From Rhodococcus sp. CH91 (GTDB lineage Bacteria > Actinomycetota > Actinomycetes > Mycobacteriales > Mycobacteriaceae): a DNA stretch of 64,000 bases. The stretch's first letter is position 1. Every line of letters begins with the position of its first letter. Below the pieces are notes generated by a model. That model ran no database searches. It was given only the letters and a program-made list of their open reading frames with translations, and was not told the origin of the DNA. Below, in pieces: positions 7,470 to 16,700 of this stretch. The DNA lies in contig NZ_JAKFYR010000001.1 of NCBI RefSeq assembly GCF_022554085.1, forward strand, positions 186,001 to 250,000. The letters run 5' to 3'. The translations under genes were made by a program, and so were the position numbers.

Positions 7470-8837
7470 ATGAGCGAGAACCGAAGTGCACTCGACCCCG
7501 CCCTCATCGAATGGGTGGCGGAGACGGCGGGTGGGCGGATCGTCGACATCGACCGGCGCCCGGGTGGTGGCCGGCGCGAAGCCTGGGTGGTGGACGTCGA
7601 GACCGAAGACGGCACGCTCCTCCCCTTGTTCCTGCGGTACGACCGGCTCGTTCCGGAACAGCGCGGGGACCCGTTCACGCTGCACCGCGAAGCGCAGTTC
7701 TACCGCGCGTTCGAGGATTCCCCGGTCCCCGTCCCCCGCATCGTCGGCGTCCACCCCACCGAACAGGCGATCCTCTCCGAACGGGTGCCCGGGCAGGCCT
7801 GGTTCTCCCGGATCCGGGACGAGGACGAACGGGTGTCGGTGGCATCGGACTTCATGCGCATCCTGGCAGAGATGCACCGCGTCGATCCGCACCGCCTGCA
7901 GCTGACCGACCGGAACCCGGAAAGCGGTCTGCGGCAACTCGTCGCCCACGAGATCGACACGTGGGAGACGATCTACCGCGGCGCCGGCGCGAAGGCCGAC
8001 CCCCTGATCGAACTCGCACTGGCGTGGGTGAAGCAGAACATCCCCGACAGCGACGGGCCCGTCGTGATCGTCCAAGGGGACACCGGGCCGGGGAACTTCC
8101 TGTTCGAGGACGGGAAGGTCACCGCGGTACTCGACCTCGAACTCGGCCATCTCGGCGATCCGCACGACGACCTGGCCTGGGTGACGACCCGCGCGGTACA
8201 GGAACCCTTCACCGACATCCACGACCGATTCCGCGACTACGAGCGGGCGTCCGGAATCACCGTCGATCTCGACCGGGTGCGTTACTACCGGGTGCTCGCC
8301 GAGTTGCGCATCGTGATACTCGGGCACGGGGGTTCCGTGCATCCGGATCCGTTGTCCGAGGTGGGAAATGCCCTGGCCTACGGCCTTCTTCACCGCCGCC
8401 TCCTGATCGAGGCACTCGGCGACGTCCTCGATATCGAACTCACCCCGCCGGAGGACGTCGACGCGGAGTCGACCGAGCGCGAATGGCTCTACGACGCGGC
8501 CCTCGAACAGATCCGGCACATCATCGTGCCGCGCAGCGAGGATGCCTTCGTCATCCAGCGCAGCAAGGGTCTCGCCCGCATCCTGAAGTATCTCCGCGAC
8601 GCCGATCGGTACGCCGACCGCGTGTCCGAACGCGACCTGCACGATCTCGAGGGCGTTCTGGGGACACGGCCCGACACCGTCGCCGACGGCACGGCCGCAC
8701 TGGTGGAGCGACATCTCGCCGGAGAGATCCCCGTCGCCGGGGTCCTGAACGTCCTCTTCCGTCAGATCGCGGGCCGGACCCAGCAATTGCGTTCCGCCAT
8801 GGGTGTTCTCGCCGATCGCCACTTCGACGCCCTGTAG
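7470..8837 (+). CDS. APH-family phosphotransferase-like protein
   Basis: A 455-residue protein of the aminoglycoside phosphotransferase/choline kinase fold. The Brenner-type catalytic loop is VIVQGDTGPGNFLF, with Gln in place of the usual His before Gly-Asp, followed by the metal-binding segment AVLDLELGHLGDPHDDLAW. Actinobacterial proteins of this group often sit in fatty-acid, steroid or hydrocarbon degradation clusters beside acyl-CoA enzymes and are not antibiotic-resistance proteins; the substrate is unknown. The ATG at 7470 follows GAAGGAGCAGAGAC. It is divergent from the thiolase fusion across a shared control region. The 110-residue C-terminal extension beyond the kinase core is typical of the catabolic subgroup. 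Confidence 0.85.
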   Translation: MSENRSALDPALIEWVAETAGGRIVDIDRRPGGGRREAWVVDVETEDGTLLPLFLRYDRLVPEQRGDPFTLHREAQFYRAFEDSPVPVPRIVGVHPTEQAILSERVPGQAWFSRIRDEDERVSVASDFMRILAEMHRVDPHRLQLTDRNPESGLRQLVAHEIDTWETIYRGAGAKADPLIELALAWVKQNIPDSDGPVVIVQGDTGPGNFLFEDGKVTAVLDLELGHLGDPHDDLAWVTTRAVQEPFTDIHDRFRDYERASGITVDLDRVRYYRVLAELRIVILGHGGSVHPDPLSEVGNALAYGLLHRRLLIEALGDVLDIELTPPEDVDAESTEREWLYDAALEQIRHIIVPRSEDAFVIQRSKGLARILKYLRDADRYADRVSERDLHDLEGVLGTRPDTVADGTAALVERHLAGEIPVAGVLNVLFRQIAGRTQQLRSAMGVLADRHFDAL

Positions 8838-8896
8838 GCGCCGTCCGTGCGGTGCACCCACGAACATCTCCTGCGCAGCCGGAGCACTCGCCGCCG

Positions 8897-10318
8897 TCAG
8901 CCGGTTCCCGTGGGCAGGGTGACCTCGACGGTGACACTGTCCTCCGCGCCCGTACCCACGGCCAGCACCTCGCCGTATCCCTCCGCCATGGCGTCGACGA
9001 GGACCGGAAGATCCGGCACGGCTGCAGAATCGGCGTTGATGCCGATGCAGCAGTGGGTGGTGTGGGACATCAGGGTGATGTTGATCGCCGAACCGATGGT
9101 GGGGGCGAACGGGTAGTACCTGAGCACCTCGGCACCTGCGATGTAGAGCGGAACGGGTGATCCGGGGACGTTGGAGGCGAGGAAATCCATGTGCTTCAGG
9201 ATCCCGCCCAGCACGCCGGCCGGGAGGACGTTCAGGACGGCCGCGATGGCGGACGAGAGCGGCACGGCCGGCTCGTCCCGCCAGGACCGGACGATCCGGC
9301 CCACCCTGTGCATCAAGGCCACCGGCTCGGCGACGTCCAGCGGCAGGGCGAACCGCGCCAGCGTGATCCTGTTCCCTCCGATCGCGTCTCCCTCCCGGCG
9401 GAGACTGATCGGCAGCGTCGTCATCAGCTCTGAAACCTGCCTTCCGTGGCGAGCATGATATTTCCTCAGCCCCAGCAGAATTCCGGTGAGAAAGGCGTCG
9501 TTGAGCGACGCATCCGCCGCCCGCCCGGCATTCCGCAGGGCTGCGAGCGGCAGGTCGAGCGCGGCGACCTCGCGCACCGTGCTGCGACCGGTCATCACCG
9601 GGGAACGTGTCGTGAACACCGGGCGAGCGAATCGCGCGGTCGATCGGGCCGTGCCCACGACGGTGCGTATCGCGGAGACGGGATTCGCCAGGGATCGAAG
9701 ACCCGACCGGAGCGCCCACGGGACGGCATTGCTCACCGCCGCACCGGCCGCCGACAGATACCAGTTCACCGAATCGGCGATATCCGATTCGGGTCCCGAT
9801 GCGGGCGGGCTCTCCGGCAGGGTCCCCCGATCGGTACCCTCACGCTCGAAATCGACGATCTCCTGGGCTATCTGGATGCCACCGATACCGTCGGTCAGCG
9901 AATGGTGGATCTTGAGGAGAACGGCGGCACCACCGCCGTCGAGCCCGTCGACGACGGTGGCCTCCCACAGCGGCCGGTCCTTGTCGAAGGCCGTCATCGC
10001 GGCGGCGCGCACGAGCGGCAGCACGGCATCGAGCCCTCCGGGATGTGGAAGAGCAATTCGCCGCAGATGCCAGGACAGATCGAAATCCGGATCGTCCACC
10101 CAGCGTGGTGGGGTCTGTCCGAAGGCGGATTCGGCCATCGTGCGCCGGAACGCCGGTACCGCGCGCGTTCCCCGATCCATCATCCGGACGAAGCGATCCT
10201 GATCCGGGGAACGATCGAGCAGCGCGACCGCGACGATGGTGGACCGGAGAACGGGATCCTCCTCCATCCGCCAGGACATGAGATCCGCTTGCGACATCCG
10301 CCGATCGTCCCCGGTCAT
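8897..10318 (-). CDS. Wax ester synthase/diacylglycerol acyltransferase (WS/DGAT family)
   Basis: A 473-residue WS/DGAT enzyme, which esterifies fatty alcohol or diacylglycerol with acyl-CoA to make storage lipid at the membrane. The active-site motif HHxxxDG is present as IHHSLTDGIGG, and the family motif PLW as RPLWEATVVDGLDGG; the C-terminal half carries the SNVPGSPVPLYIAGA segment. The ATG at 10318 has a strong GGAAGGAG seven bases upstream; longer in-frame starts would run into the ssu promoter. Rhodococci carry many paralogues, so the physiological substrate cannot be assigned. It converges on the APH-family gene with 59 bases between the stops. Confidence 0.92.
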   Translation of the reverse strand: MTGDDRRMSQADLMSWRMEEDPVLRSTIVAVALLDRSPDQDRFVRMMDRGTRAVPAFRRTMAESAFGQTPPRWVDDPDFDLSWHLRRIALPHPGGLDAVLPLVRAAAMTAFDKDRPLWEATVVDGLDGGGAAVLLKIHHSLTDGIGGIQIAQEIVDFEREGTDRGTLPESPPASGPESDIADSVNWYLSAAGAAVSNAVPWALRSGLRSLANPVSAIRTVVGTARSTARFARPVFTTRSPVMTGRSTVREVAALDLPLAALRNAGRAADASLNDAFLTGILLGLRKYHARHGRQVSELMTTLPISLRREGDAIGGNRITLARFALPLDVAEPVALMHRVGRIVRSWRDEPAVPLSSAIAAVLNVLPAGVLGGILKHMDFLASNVPGSPVPLYIAGAEVLRYYPFAPTIGSAINITLMSHTTHCCIGINADSAAVPDLPVLVDAMAEGYGEVLAVGTGAEDSVTVEVTLPTGTG

Positions 10319-10444
10319 GCCTGGCTCCTTCCGGAGGTCGTCCTCGCACAGTAACCGCGAACGCCCCCGCACATCGCCCATATCGGACCGCCGATCGAGG
10401 TTCCGATCCGGCGCCGCGCCCTTTTGCTCACGCTGATGTAAAAC

Positions 10445-10472
10445 CTGGCTCGTGACGAGCCGGGCGGCCAGG
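10445..10472. promoter_or_regulatory. Nested inverted repeats upstream of the sulfonate operon
   Basis: GGCTCGT-G-ACGAGCC (10447-10461) is a perfect palindrome. CCTGGC (10445-10450) can alternatively pair with GCCAGG (10467-10472). The site lies about 75 bases before the binding-protein gene in the gap divergent from the WS/DGAT gene. It may be an operator or a 5' leader hairpin. Confidence 0.4.
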
Positions 10473-10532
10473 ATCGGCGAGGGGTTTCGATCCGTCGGAA
10501 CCGTTCCTGTCATCCGATCTGTGAGGAAGTCC

Positions 10533-11609
10533 ATGCCGAGCCCACGTCGATCCGGACTCATGGTTGCCGTCGCATTCCTGCTGACCGCGATCACCGCGTG
10601 TAGCTCCGGATCCTCCGGCGACGGACTCGCCTCCGACAGCCCGCTGCCCACCGAGATCCCCGCCGGTACGACGCTCGTCATCGCCGATCAGGGCGAACGC
10701 CAGCAGGTCGCGCTCGCCGCGTCAGGGCAGCTCGACACTCTTCCGTTCGGCCACGAATTCGCCACCTTCCAGGGCGCGCCGGCCATCCTCGAGGCATTCC
10801 GGGCCGACGCCGTGGATGTCGCGTGGGCGGGAGAGATCATGGCGATCCAGTCACTCGTCGCCGGTGACGACGTCCGGGTGGTCGCCGCGCTGCAGACGGA
10901 CAACGGCCTGAACATGGGCATCGCTCCGGGCGCCTCGGACATCACCTCCCTCGCCGGCCTGAAGGGCCGGAGAATCGGCTACGCGGAAGGCACCTCCCAG
11001 CAGGCGTTCGTACTCCGCGCCCTCGACCGGGCCGGGCTGAGCGTCGACGACGTGACCCTCGTGCCGATGGCTCTGCCCGACTTCCCCGACGCGCTGCGCT
11101 CGAACCAGATCGACGCAGCACCGATGAGCGAACCGGTCTTCTCGCGGTACATGCAGTCCCCCGGTGCGAGCGCCCTGCCCCGGGCGGAGACCGCGACGCT
11201 GAGCGACGGCGTCTCCTATCTGTACGCCGCCGGCACGGCGCTGTCGGATCCCGGCACCGCTGCCGCGATCCGCGCCTACGTGGCCGCCTACATCACCGCG
11301 GTCGACTGGGCGAACGACAACCGCGACGTCTGGATCGACGAATACTTCGTGAAGAGCCAGGGGCTCACCGCCGACGACGGACGGCGCATCCTCGACGCGA
11401 GTGGTCCCACCTCTTTCCCCCGGCTCGACGAGAATCTCGTCGCTGTGCAGCAGCACATCGTCGACGTGATCGACGAGGCCGGCGAACTTCCGCGACCAGT
11501 CGAGGCAGCCGATGCCTACGACCTGCGGTTCGACGAGGTGGTCGCCACCACCGTCGCCGAAGTCGGCGCCGCTCACACCCGCGATCGATCCCGAGGAGAC
11601 AACCCGTGA
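10533..11609 (+). CDS. Sulfonate-type ABC transporter substrate-binding lipoprotein
   Basis: A 358-residue periplasmic-type binding protein of the SsuA/TauA/NMT1 class. It has a lipoprotein signal, an Arg-containing n-region (PSPRR), hydrophobic core and lipobox ITAC at about residues 22-25, then a Ser/Gly linker. Family-like segments include LAGLKGRRIGYAEGTSQQAF and ALRSNQIDAAPMSEPVF. The ATG at 10533 is preceded by GAGGAAGTCC and places the signal peptide correctly; an ATG at 10452 would add 27 unlikely residues. It captures the ligand outside the membrane for the permease and ATPase encoded downstream. Ligand is probably a sulfonate or related sulfur compound, inferred from the family and the adjacent monooxygenase. 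Confidence 0.9.
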   Translation: MPSPRRSGLMVAVAFLLTAITACSSGSSGDGLASDSPLPTEIPAGTTLVIADQGERQQVALAASGQLDTLPFGHEFATFQGAPAILEAFRADAVDVAWAGEIMAIQSLVAGDDVRVVAALQTDNGLNMGIAPGASDITSLAGLKGRRIGYAEGTSQQAFVLRALDRAGLSVDDVTLVPMALPDFPDALRSNQIDAAPMSEPVFSRYMQSPGASALPRAETATLSDGVSYLYAAGTALSDPGTAAAIRAYVAAYITAVDWANDNRDVWIDEYFVKSQGLTADDGRRILDASGPTSFPRLDENLVAVQQHIVDVIDEAGELPRPVEAADAYDLRFDEVVATTVAEVGAAHTRDRSRGDNP

Positions 11610-12955
11610 CGAACCGTCAGCTCAACCTCAACGCGTTCATCTACCCGACCGGTCACCACGAGGCGTCCTGGCGGCACCCCGCCAGCGTGCCCGAGCGGCT
11701 GTACGACGTCACCTACTTCCAGGAACTCGCCCGGCTGGCCGAGAGCGCGAAGTTCGACGCGGTGTTCTTCGCCGACGGGCCTGCGCTGCGCACCGAGGTG
11801 AGATACCGCCCCGACTACGGTCTCGAACCGATCACCACACTGGTCGCGATGGCCACCGCCACAACGCATCTCGGCCTCATTGCCACCGCCTCGACGACCT
11901 ACTACGAGCCCTACAATCTCGCCCGGCTGTTCTCCTCGCTCGACCACATCTCCGGCGGCCGTGCGGCGTGGAACATCGTCACCACCGCCACCGACGCGGC
12001 GGCCGCCAACTTCGGACTCACCGAGCACCCCGATGTGCGCGAACGCTATGCCCGCGCCCGCGAGTTCGTCGACGCCGCCATCAAGTTGTGGGATTCGTGG
12101 GAGGACGATGCCGTCGTCATCGACAAGGAAGCCGGCGTGTACGCCGACCCCGAGAAGATCCATCGCATCGATGTCGAAGGTGAATACGTCAAGGTCCGTG
12201 GGCCGTTCGGCTCCGCACGGTCCCCGCAGGGACGCCCGGTGCTCGTCCAGGCCGGTTCATCGAACGACGGACGCGACTTCGCCTCCACCTACGCCGAGGC
12301 CATCTTCACCGCACACCAGCGGATCGAGGATGCGCAGGCGTTCTATCGCGACATCAAGACCCGCACGGCCGAGATCGGACGCAACCCCGACCACGTCAAG
12401 ATCCTTCCCGGACTGAGCCCCTTCATCGGCGCGAGCCAGGCCGAAGCAGACGAACTGCACCGCGAATTCAACGGACTCACCATCGCCGAATACGGACTGG
12501 GGCAACTTCGGAAGATGGGGAACGTCGACGTCTCCGGACTCGAACTCGACGACACGGTCCCCGCCGAACTGTTCGCCGGTTCCGGAGACATCACCGACAA
12601 CGATCACAGCCGTCGCCTCGTGGTCGCCAAGATCGTGGAGCGCGAGCAGCCCACCCTGCGCCGGCTTCTGCACAAGCTCGCCGGCGCTCGCGGTCACAAC
12701 GTCGTCGCGGGCACACCCGTTCGCATCGCCGACATCATCGAGGAGTGGTTCACCAACGGCGCTGCAGACGGGTTCAACATCATGCCCCCGCAGTACCCGC
12801 AGGGACTCGAGGCGTTCACATCCCAGGTCGTACCGATCCTGCAGGAACGTGGCCTGTTCCGGACCGAGTACTCGGGAACCACGCTCCGTGACCACTACGG
12901 CCTCCCGCGCCCTGCCAGCCAGTACGCCCGCGCACTCGCTGCGGCCGGCATCTGA
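11606..12955 (+). CDS. FMNH2-dependent monooxygenase, NtaA/SnaA/DszA family
   Basis: A 449-residue flavin-dependent monooxygenase of the luciferase-like superfamily, NtaA/SnaA/SoxA(DszA) group, matching that group's length. Diagnostic segments are FFADGPALR, ATTHLGLIATASTTYYEPYNLAR, ISGGRAAWNIVTT and RPVLVQAGSSNDGRDFA. It uses reduced FMN from a separate reductase to oxidise its substrate; relatives cleave dibenzothiophene sulfone or nitrilotriacetate. The start is a GTG whose last bases form the upstream stop codon (GTGA), so translation is coupled to the binding protein. Being inside a sulfonate-type importer operon suggests it desulfonates the imported compound. Substrate is not determined. 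Confidence 0.9.
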   Translation: MTNRQLNLNAFIYPTGHHEASWRHPASVPERLYDVTYFQELARLAESAKFDAVFFADGPALRTEVRYRPDYGLEPITTLVAMATATTHLGLIATASTTYYEPYNLARLFSSLDHISGGRAAWNIVTTATDAAAANFGLTEHPDVRERYARAREFVDAAIKLWDSWEDDAVVIDKEAGVYADPEKIHRIDVEGEYVKVRGPFGSARSPQGRPVLVQAGSSNDGRDFASTYAEAIFTAHQRIEDAQAFYRDIKTRTAEIGRNPDHVKILPGLSPFIGASQAEADELHREFNGLTIAEYGLGQLRKMGNVDVSGLELDDTVPAELFAGSGDITDNDHSRRLVVAKIVEREQPTLRRLLHKLAGARGHNVVAGTPVRIADIIEEWFTNGAADGFNIMPPQYPQGLEAFTSQVVPILQERGLFRTEYSGTTLRDHYGLPRPASQYARALAAAGI

Positions 12956-12979
12956 CCTATCGACGAGAGGACACAGCTC

Positions 12980-13870
12980 ATGAGCGTCTCGGCCCTCGGA
13001 TCCCGGCGCTTCGGCAGCGGTCTCGCCGGTGATGCCGACACCGATCGGAAACCCCGCCCGGGTGACGCCCCCGACCTGCCGCCGAGACGAACGCGCAGTC
13101 GTCTCGCGCCCGGCCGGCCCATCGAGTTCGGCTTGGCCCTCGGTCCGCTGCTCCTGCTGATCGCGTGGACCGTCGCTTCGGCCACCGGTCTCCTCGACCC
13201 GAAGACCCTCTCGGAACCGTGGACGGTGGTGACCACCGCGTGGGATCTGATCGTGGACGGCCGGTTGGGCAGCAACCTCCTGACATCGGTAGAACGAGCG
13301 GTGATCGGTGGAGTCGCGGGTGTCGCCCTCGGCGTGCTCCTGGCCCTGATCGCAGGTCTGTCCCGTATCGGTGAGGCGCTCATCGACGGACCGGTGCAGA
13401 TCAAACGGTCCATCCCCACCCTCGCACTGATGCCCCTGGCGATCCTGTGGTTCGGGATCGGTGAAGAGATGAAGATCCTGCTCATCACCCTGTCGGTCTT
13501 CGTGCCCGTCTACATCAACACCTACTCCGCACTGCGCGGGATCGACGCCCGCTACGTCGAGCTCGCCGAGACACTCGATCTGTCCCGGGCACAGTTCATC
13601 CGACGTATCGCCCTTCCGGGCGCACTGCCCGGCTTCTTCACCGGCCTGCGACTGTCCGTCACCATCGCGTGGCTCGCACTCGTGGTCGTGGAACAGGTCA
13701 ACGCCTCGAGCGGCATCGGATACCTGATGTTCCAAGCCCGCAACTACGGACTGACCGACATCATCATCGTCGGGCTGGTGGTGTACGCGATCCTCGGATT
13801 CGGCAGCGACCTGCTGGTCCGCGCAGCAGAGAGGAAGGCCCTGGCATGGCGCAGGACCATCGGGAGCTGA
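12980..13870 (+). CDS. ABC transporter permease, SsuC type
   Basis: A 296-residue inner-membrane permease of the sulfonate/nitrate/taurine class. After a polar, proline-rich N-terminal tail of about 45 residues come six predicted membrane helices beginning FGLALGPLLLLIAW. The cytoplasmic EAA loop that contacts the ATPase reads YVELAETLDLSRAQFIRRIALPGALPG. The ATG at 12980 follows GAGAGGACACAGCTC. The ATPase gene overlaps its 3' end by 25 bases, a normal arrangement in these importers. Confidence 0.92.
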   Translation: MSVSALGSRRFGSGLAGDADTDRKPRPGDAPDLPPRRTRSRLAPGRPIEFGLALGPLLLLIAWTVASATGLLDPKTLSEPWTVVTTAWDLIVDGRLGSNLLTSVERAVIGGVAGVALGVLLALIAGLSRIGEALIDGPVQIKRSIPTLALMPLAILWFGIGEEMKILLITLSVFVPVYINTYSALRGIDARYVELAETLDLSRAQFIRRIALPGALPGFFTGLRLSVTIAWLALVVVEQVNASSGIGYLMFQARNYGLTDIIIVGLVVYAILGFGSDLLVRAAERKALAWRRTIGS

Positions 13871-14568
13871 CCGTCCGGACGTCCGGCCTGAGCCGTGGCT
13901 TCGACGGGCGTGCGGTTCTGAACAACATCGATCTCGAGATCCGGGCCGGCGAGTTCGTGGCGTTGCTCGGGCGCAGCGGGTCGGGCAAGAGCACACTGCT
14001 GCGGGCCCTCGCCGAACTCGACCACGGCGTACCCGGCTCCGGCACGATCGAGGTACCGGAGAAGCGTGCTGTCGTCTTCCAGGATTCCCGCCTGCTGCCG
14101 TGGGCGCGGGTGCTCGACAACGTCGTTCTCGGTCTCGGCGGAGCCGACGCCACCGAGCGTGGCCGCACCGCTCTCGCCGAGGTCGGGCTCGCCGGACGCG
14201 AAAGGGCCTGGCCCAACGAGTTGTCCGGTGGCGAACAGCAACGTGTGTCGCTCGCCCGATCGCTCGTACGCGAACCCGAACTGCTGCTCGCCGACGAACC
14301 GTTCGGTGCCCTCGATGCCCTGACCAAGATCAGAATGCACGGACTGCTGCAGGAACTGTGCACCAGGCACCGGCCCGCAGTGCTGCTCGTCACCCACGAC
14401 GTCGACGAGGCGATCGCTCTCGCCGACCGCGTGCTCGTGCTCGACCACGGTGCCTTCGCCGTCGAACTCACCATCGACATACCGCACCCGCGAACCGATC
14501 ACGTCGTCGAGACGGCCGAGTACCGCCGCGTCCTGCTCGAAGCACTCGGCGTCGAGGTCTCCGTCTGA
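13846..14568 (+). CDS. ABC transporter ATP-binding protein, SsuB type
   Basis: A 240-residue ATPase with all nucleotide-binding motifs: Walker A GRSGSGKST, Q-loop VVFQDSRLLPW, signature LSGGEQQRVSLARSL, Walker B LLLADEPFGALD and H-loop VTHDVDEA. The Q-loop DSRLLPW is typical of sulfonate/nitrate importers. The ATG at 13846 gives the standard short N-terminus; longer in-frame starts would read through much of the permease gene. It energises uptake by the binding protein and permease encoded just upstream. The operon has no separate regulator gene. Confidence 0.94.
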   Translation: MAQDHRELTVRTSGLSRGFDGRAVLNNIDLEIRAGEFVALLGRSGSGKSTLLRALAELDHGVPGSGTIEVPEKRAVVFQDSRLLPWARVLDNVVLGLGGADATERGRTALAEVGLAGRERAWPNELSGGEQQRVSLARSLVREPELLLADEPFGALDALTKIRMHGLLQELCTRHRPAVLLVTHDVDEAIALADRVLVLDHGAFAVELTIDIPHPRTDHVVETAEYRRVLLEALGVEVSV

Positions 14569-14640
14569 GCGAGCCACTCCGGAGGGTCGAATGCGGGAGA
14601 ATCGGATCGTCGCTCCGCAGTCGCCGACAGGAGATGCATC

Positions 14641-15357
14641 GTGTGTGGACGTTATGCCAGCACCAGTACCCGCGGTGATCTGCTCGCGGCCTACGACGCC
14701 GTCGAGACCGCCGGAGAGGAACTGCCGCCCTCGTACAACATCGCCCCGACCCAGCGGGTGAACGTGGTCCTCGAGCGTGCTCCACGCGAGGAACCGGACG
14801 CCGAGCCGGTGCGCATCGTGTCCTCGCAGGTCAAGTGGGGACTCGTACCCTCCTGGGCGAAGGACCCGAAGATCGGGTCCCGGATGATCAATGCCCGGTC
14901 GGAGACGATCACGCAGAAGCCCGCCTTCAAGGCCGCCGCGGCACGCAGGCGCTGTGTCCTGCCCGCCGACGGCTACTACGAATGGATGAAGGGTGAGGAC
15001 GGCCGGAAAATTCCGTTCTTCCTGCACGCCGAGGCACCGCTGTCGATGGCCGGGCTCTACGAACTGTGGCCGAACCCGGAACTGCCCGAGGACGACCCCG
15101 GCCGCTGGCTGTGGACGTGCACCGTGCTGACCCGTCCTGCCACCGACGCCGCCGGGCACATCCACGAACGGTCACCGGTGATCCTTCCCGAGACGTTCGT
15201 CGGTCCCTGGCTCGATCCCGGACTGAACGACCGCGACGACGTCGACGCCCTGCTGAATTCGATTCCGGAACCGCATCTCGAACCGTACGAAGTGAGCACC
15301 GCCGTCAATTCACCCCGCAACAACGGCCCCGACCTGCTGCGCCCCGTCGATTCCTGA
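14641..15357 (+). CDS. SRAP domain protein (HMCES/YedK family), abasic-site DNA crosslinker
   Basis: A 238-residue SOS-response-associated peptidase domain. The mature N-terminus is Cys2 (MCGRYAS), the residue that forms a covalent thiazolidine link with abasic sites in single-stranded DNA after removal of Met1. Other conserved elements are NARSET (active-site Asn), RCVLPADGYYEW (Glu) and the late His in AGHIHERSPVIL. The start is GTG at 14641; any other start would abolish the Cys2 position. It is not evidently part of an operon: 72 bases follow ssuB and a hairpin follows its stop. Confidence 0.93.
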   Translation: MCGRYASTSTRGDLLAAYDAVETAGEELPPSYNIAPTQRVNVVLERAPREEPDAEPVRIVSSQVKWGLVPSWAKDPKIGSRMINARSETITQKPAFKAAAARRRCVLPADGYYEWMKGEDGRKIPFFLHAEAPLSMAGLYELWPNPELPEDDPGRWLWTCTVLTRPATDAAGHIHERSPVILPETFVGPWLDPGLNDRDDVDALLNSIPEPHLEPYEVSTAVNSPRNNGPDLLRPVDS

Positions 15358-15370
15358 CAGACCGGTCGGC

Positions 15371-15399
15371 ATGTCGTTTTCCCGTCGGAGAAACGACAT
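15371..15399. terminator. Hairpin between SRAP and GT87 genes
   Basis: ATGTCGTTT (15371-15379) and AAACGACAT (15391-15399) form a perfect nine-base stem with an 11-base loop, 14 bases after the SRAP stop. There is no long U-tract, so it is a candidate terminator or an operator for the following gene. Confidence 0.45.
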
Positions 15400-15424
15400 C
15401 ATCGAAATTGACTAAAGTTGCCGG

Positions 15425-16687
15425 GTGCGACATCCACGGCAGAAATCGATCGGCTCGACGACATCTTCGTTCTCCCTCGACGGCCGTGCGGGCACTGCCG
15501 CCGCCGTGGTCGCCTCGCTCGTCTCGGTCGGTGTGCTCGTCACGATCCTCGTCCGAAGCGAACTCATCGACCTGCTCGTCTACCGGATGGGCGCCCGGGT
15601 TCTGCTCGACGGGGAAGACATCTACGGGCAGATGCCCCCGGTGACCGACGATTTCACCCTGCCCTTCACCTATCCCCCACTGTCCGCGATGCTCTTCACG
15701 CCTCTGGCGGTGATCCCCGTCGTACTGGGCAAGATCGTCTTCACCCTCGTGTCCGTCGCGGCGCTCGTCGTCACCCTGCGGGTCGTGCTGGACCGGATCC
15801 GCCCGGACCTCGACCGCCGGACATCGTGGATCATCACGATGATCGCGCTCGCCGGGGCGCTGCTGCTCGAACCCGTACGCGAGACCGTCTCGTTCGGGCA
15901 GATCAACCTGGTCCTCATGGCGCTGGTCGCGGTCGACGTGCTGTCGAAGAACCCGAGATGGCCGCGTGGATTGCTGATCGGACTGGCCGCCGCCGTCAAG
16001 CTCACACCCATCGCCTTCCTGTTGTTGTTCCTGCTCCGGCGCGATCGGCGGACCAGCATCACCATCATCGCGTCGACGCTGGGCTTCACCGCGCTGGCCT
16101 TCCTCGTGCTGCCGGGCGCCTCCGCGAAGTACTGGTTGCAGACCTTGGCCGACACCGGCCGGATCGGCGCATCCTATTTCGCCACCAACCAGGCGTTCGA
16201 AGCCGTTATCTCCCGGTTCGGCACGCCCGAGACCGTGGGCTCGGTGCTGTGGATGATCGCCGTCGCGGTGATGCTGTCGGTCGCGGTGGTCGCCATCCGG
16301 CGCGCCCTCGAACGAGGCGACCTCGTGCTCGCCCTGCTCGCCAACGCGACGGCCGTTCTGCTGGCATCGCCGGTGTCGTGGTCGCACCACTGGGTGTGGA
16401 TCGCACCGGCGCTGCTCACCGTGACCCTCGCAGCACTGAGCACACCCGCCTCGCGGAAGTTCGCCGCGATCACAGCCGGTATCGCGCTGATCTTCCTGAT
16501 CGGACCGCACCACCTGTTACCCAGCGGGGACGATCTCGAACTCGCCTGGGCCCCCTGGCAGCATCTGCTCGGAGCCCTGTACGTGGCGGTCGGATCCGGA
16601 TTCCTCCTGTGGGTCGCGTTCGCTCGCCGCACGAGTCCGGAAAGCCTGTCGCCGGCACCGCTGTCGAACCTGCGGACGCCGGGCTGA
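15425..16687 (+). CDS. GT87 family polyprenol-phosphate-mannose-dependent mannosyltransferase
   Basis: A 420-residue polytopic membrane protein with about ten hydrophobic helices, the GT87 (DUF2029) pattern of actinobacterial mannosyltransferases for lipomannan/arabinomannan and PIMs. The first extracellular loop has the expected signature, VYRMGARVLLDGEDIYG followed by LPFTYPPLSAMLF. These enzymes use polyprenyl-phosphate mannose on the outer face of the membrane. It starts with GTG at 15425; the ribosome-binding site is weak, and a TTGACT at 15408-15413 may be part of its promoter. Which glycan it builds cannot be told. Confidence 0.85.
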   Translation: MRHPRQKSIGSTTSSFSLDGRAGTAAAVVASLVSVGVLVTILVRSELIDLLVYRMGARVLLDGEDIYGQMPPVTDDFTLPFTYPPLSAMLFTPLAVIPVVLGKIVFTLVSVAALVVTLRVVLDRIRPDLDRRTSWIITMIALAGALLLEPVRETVSFGQINLVLMALVAVDVLSKNPRWPRGLLIGLAAAVKLTPIAFLLLFLLRRDRRTSITIIASTLGFTALAFLVLPGASAKYWLQTLADTGRIGASYFATNQAFEAVISRFGTPETVGSVLWMIAVAVMLSVAVVAIRRALERGDLVLALLANATAVLLASPVSWSHHWVWIAPALLTVTLAALSTPASRKFAAITAGIALIFLIGPHHLLPSGDDLELAWAPWQHLLGALYVAVGSGFLLWVAFARRTSPESLSPAPLSNLRTPG

Positions 16688-16700
16688 CGGTCCCGGACCG

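Noticed and set aside
7470-8837. Aminoglycoside-resistance gene
   Set aside because: It has the APH fold, but the Gln in place of the catalytic-loop His, the long C-terminal extension and the catabolic neighbourhood fit the non-resistance group.
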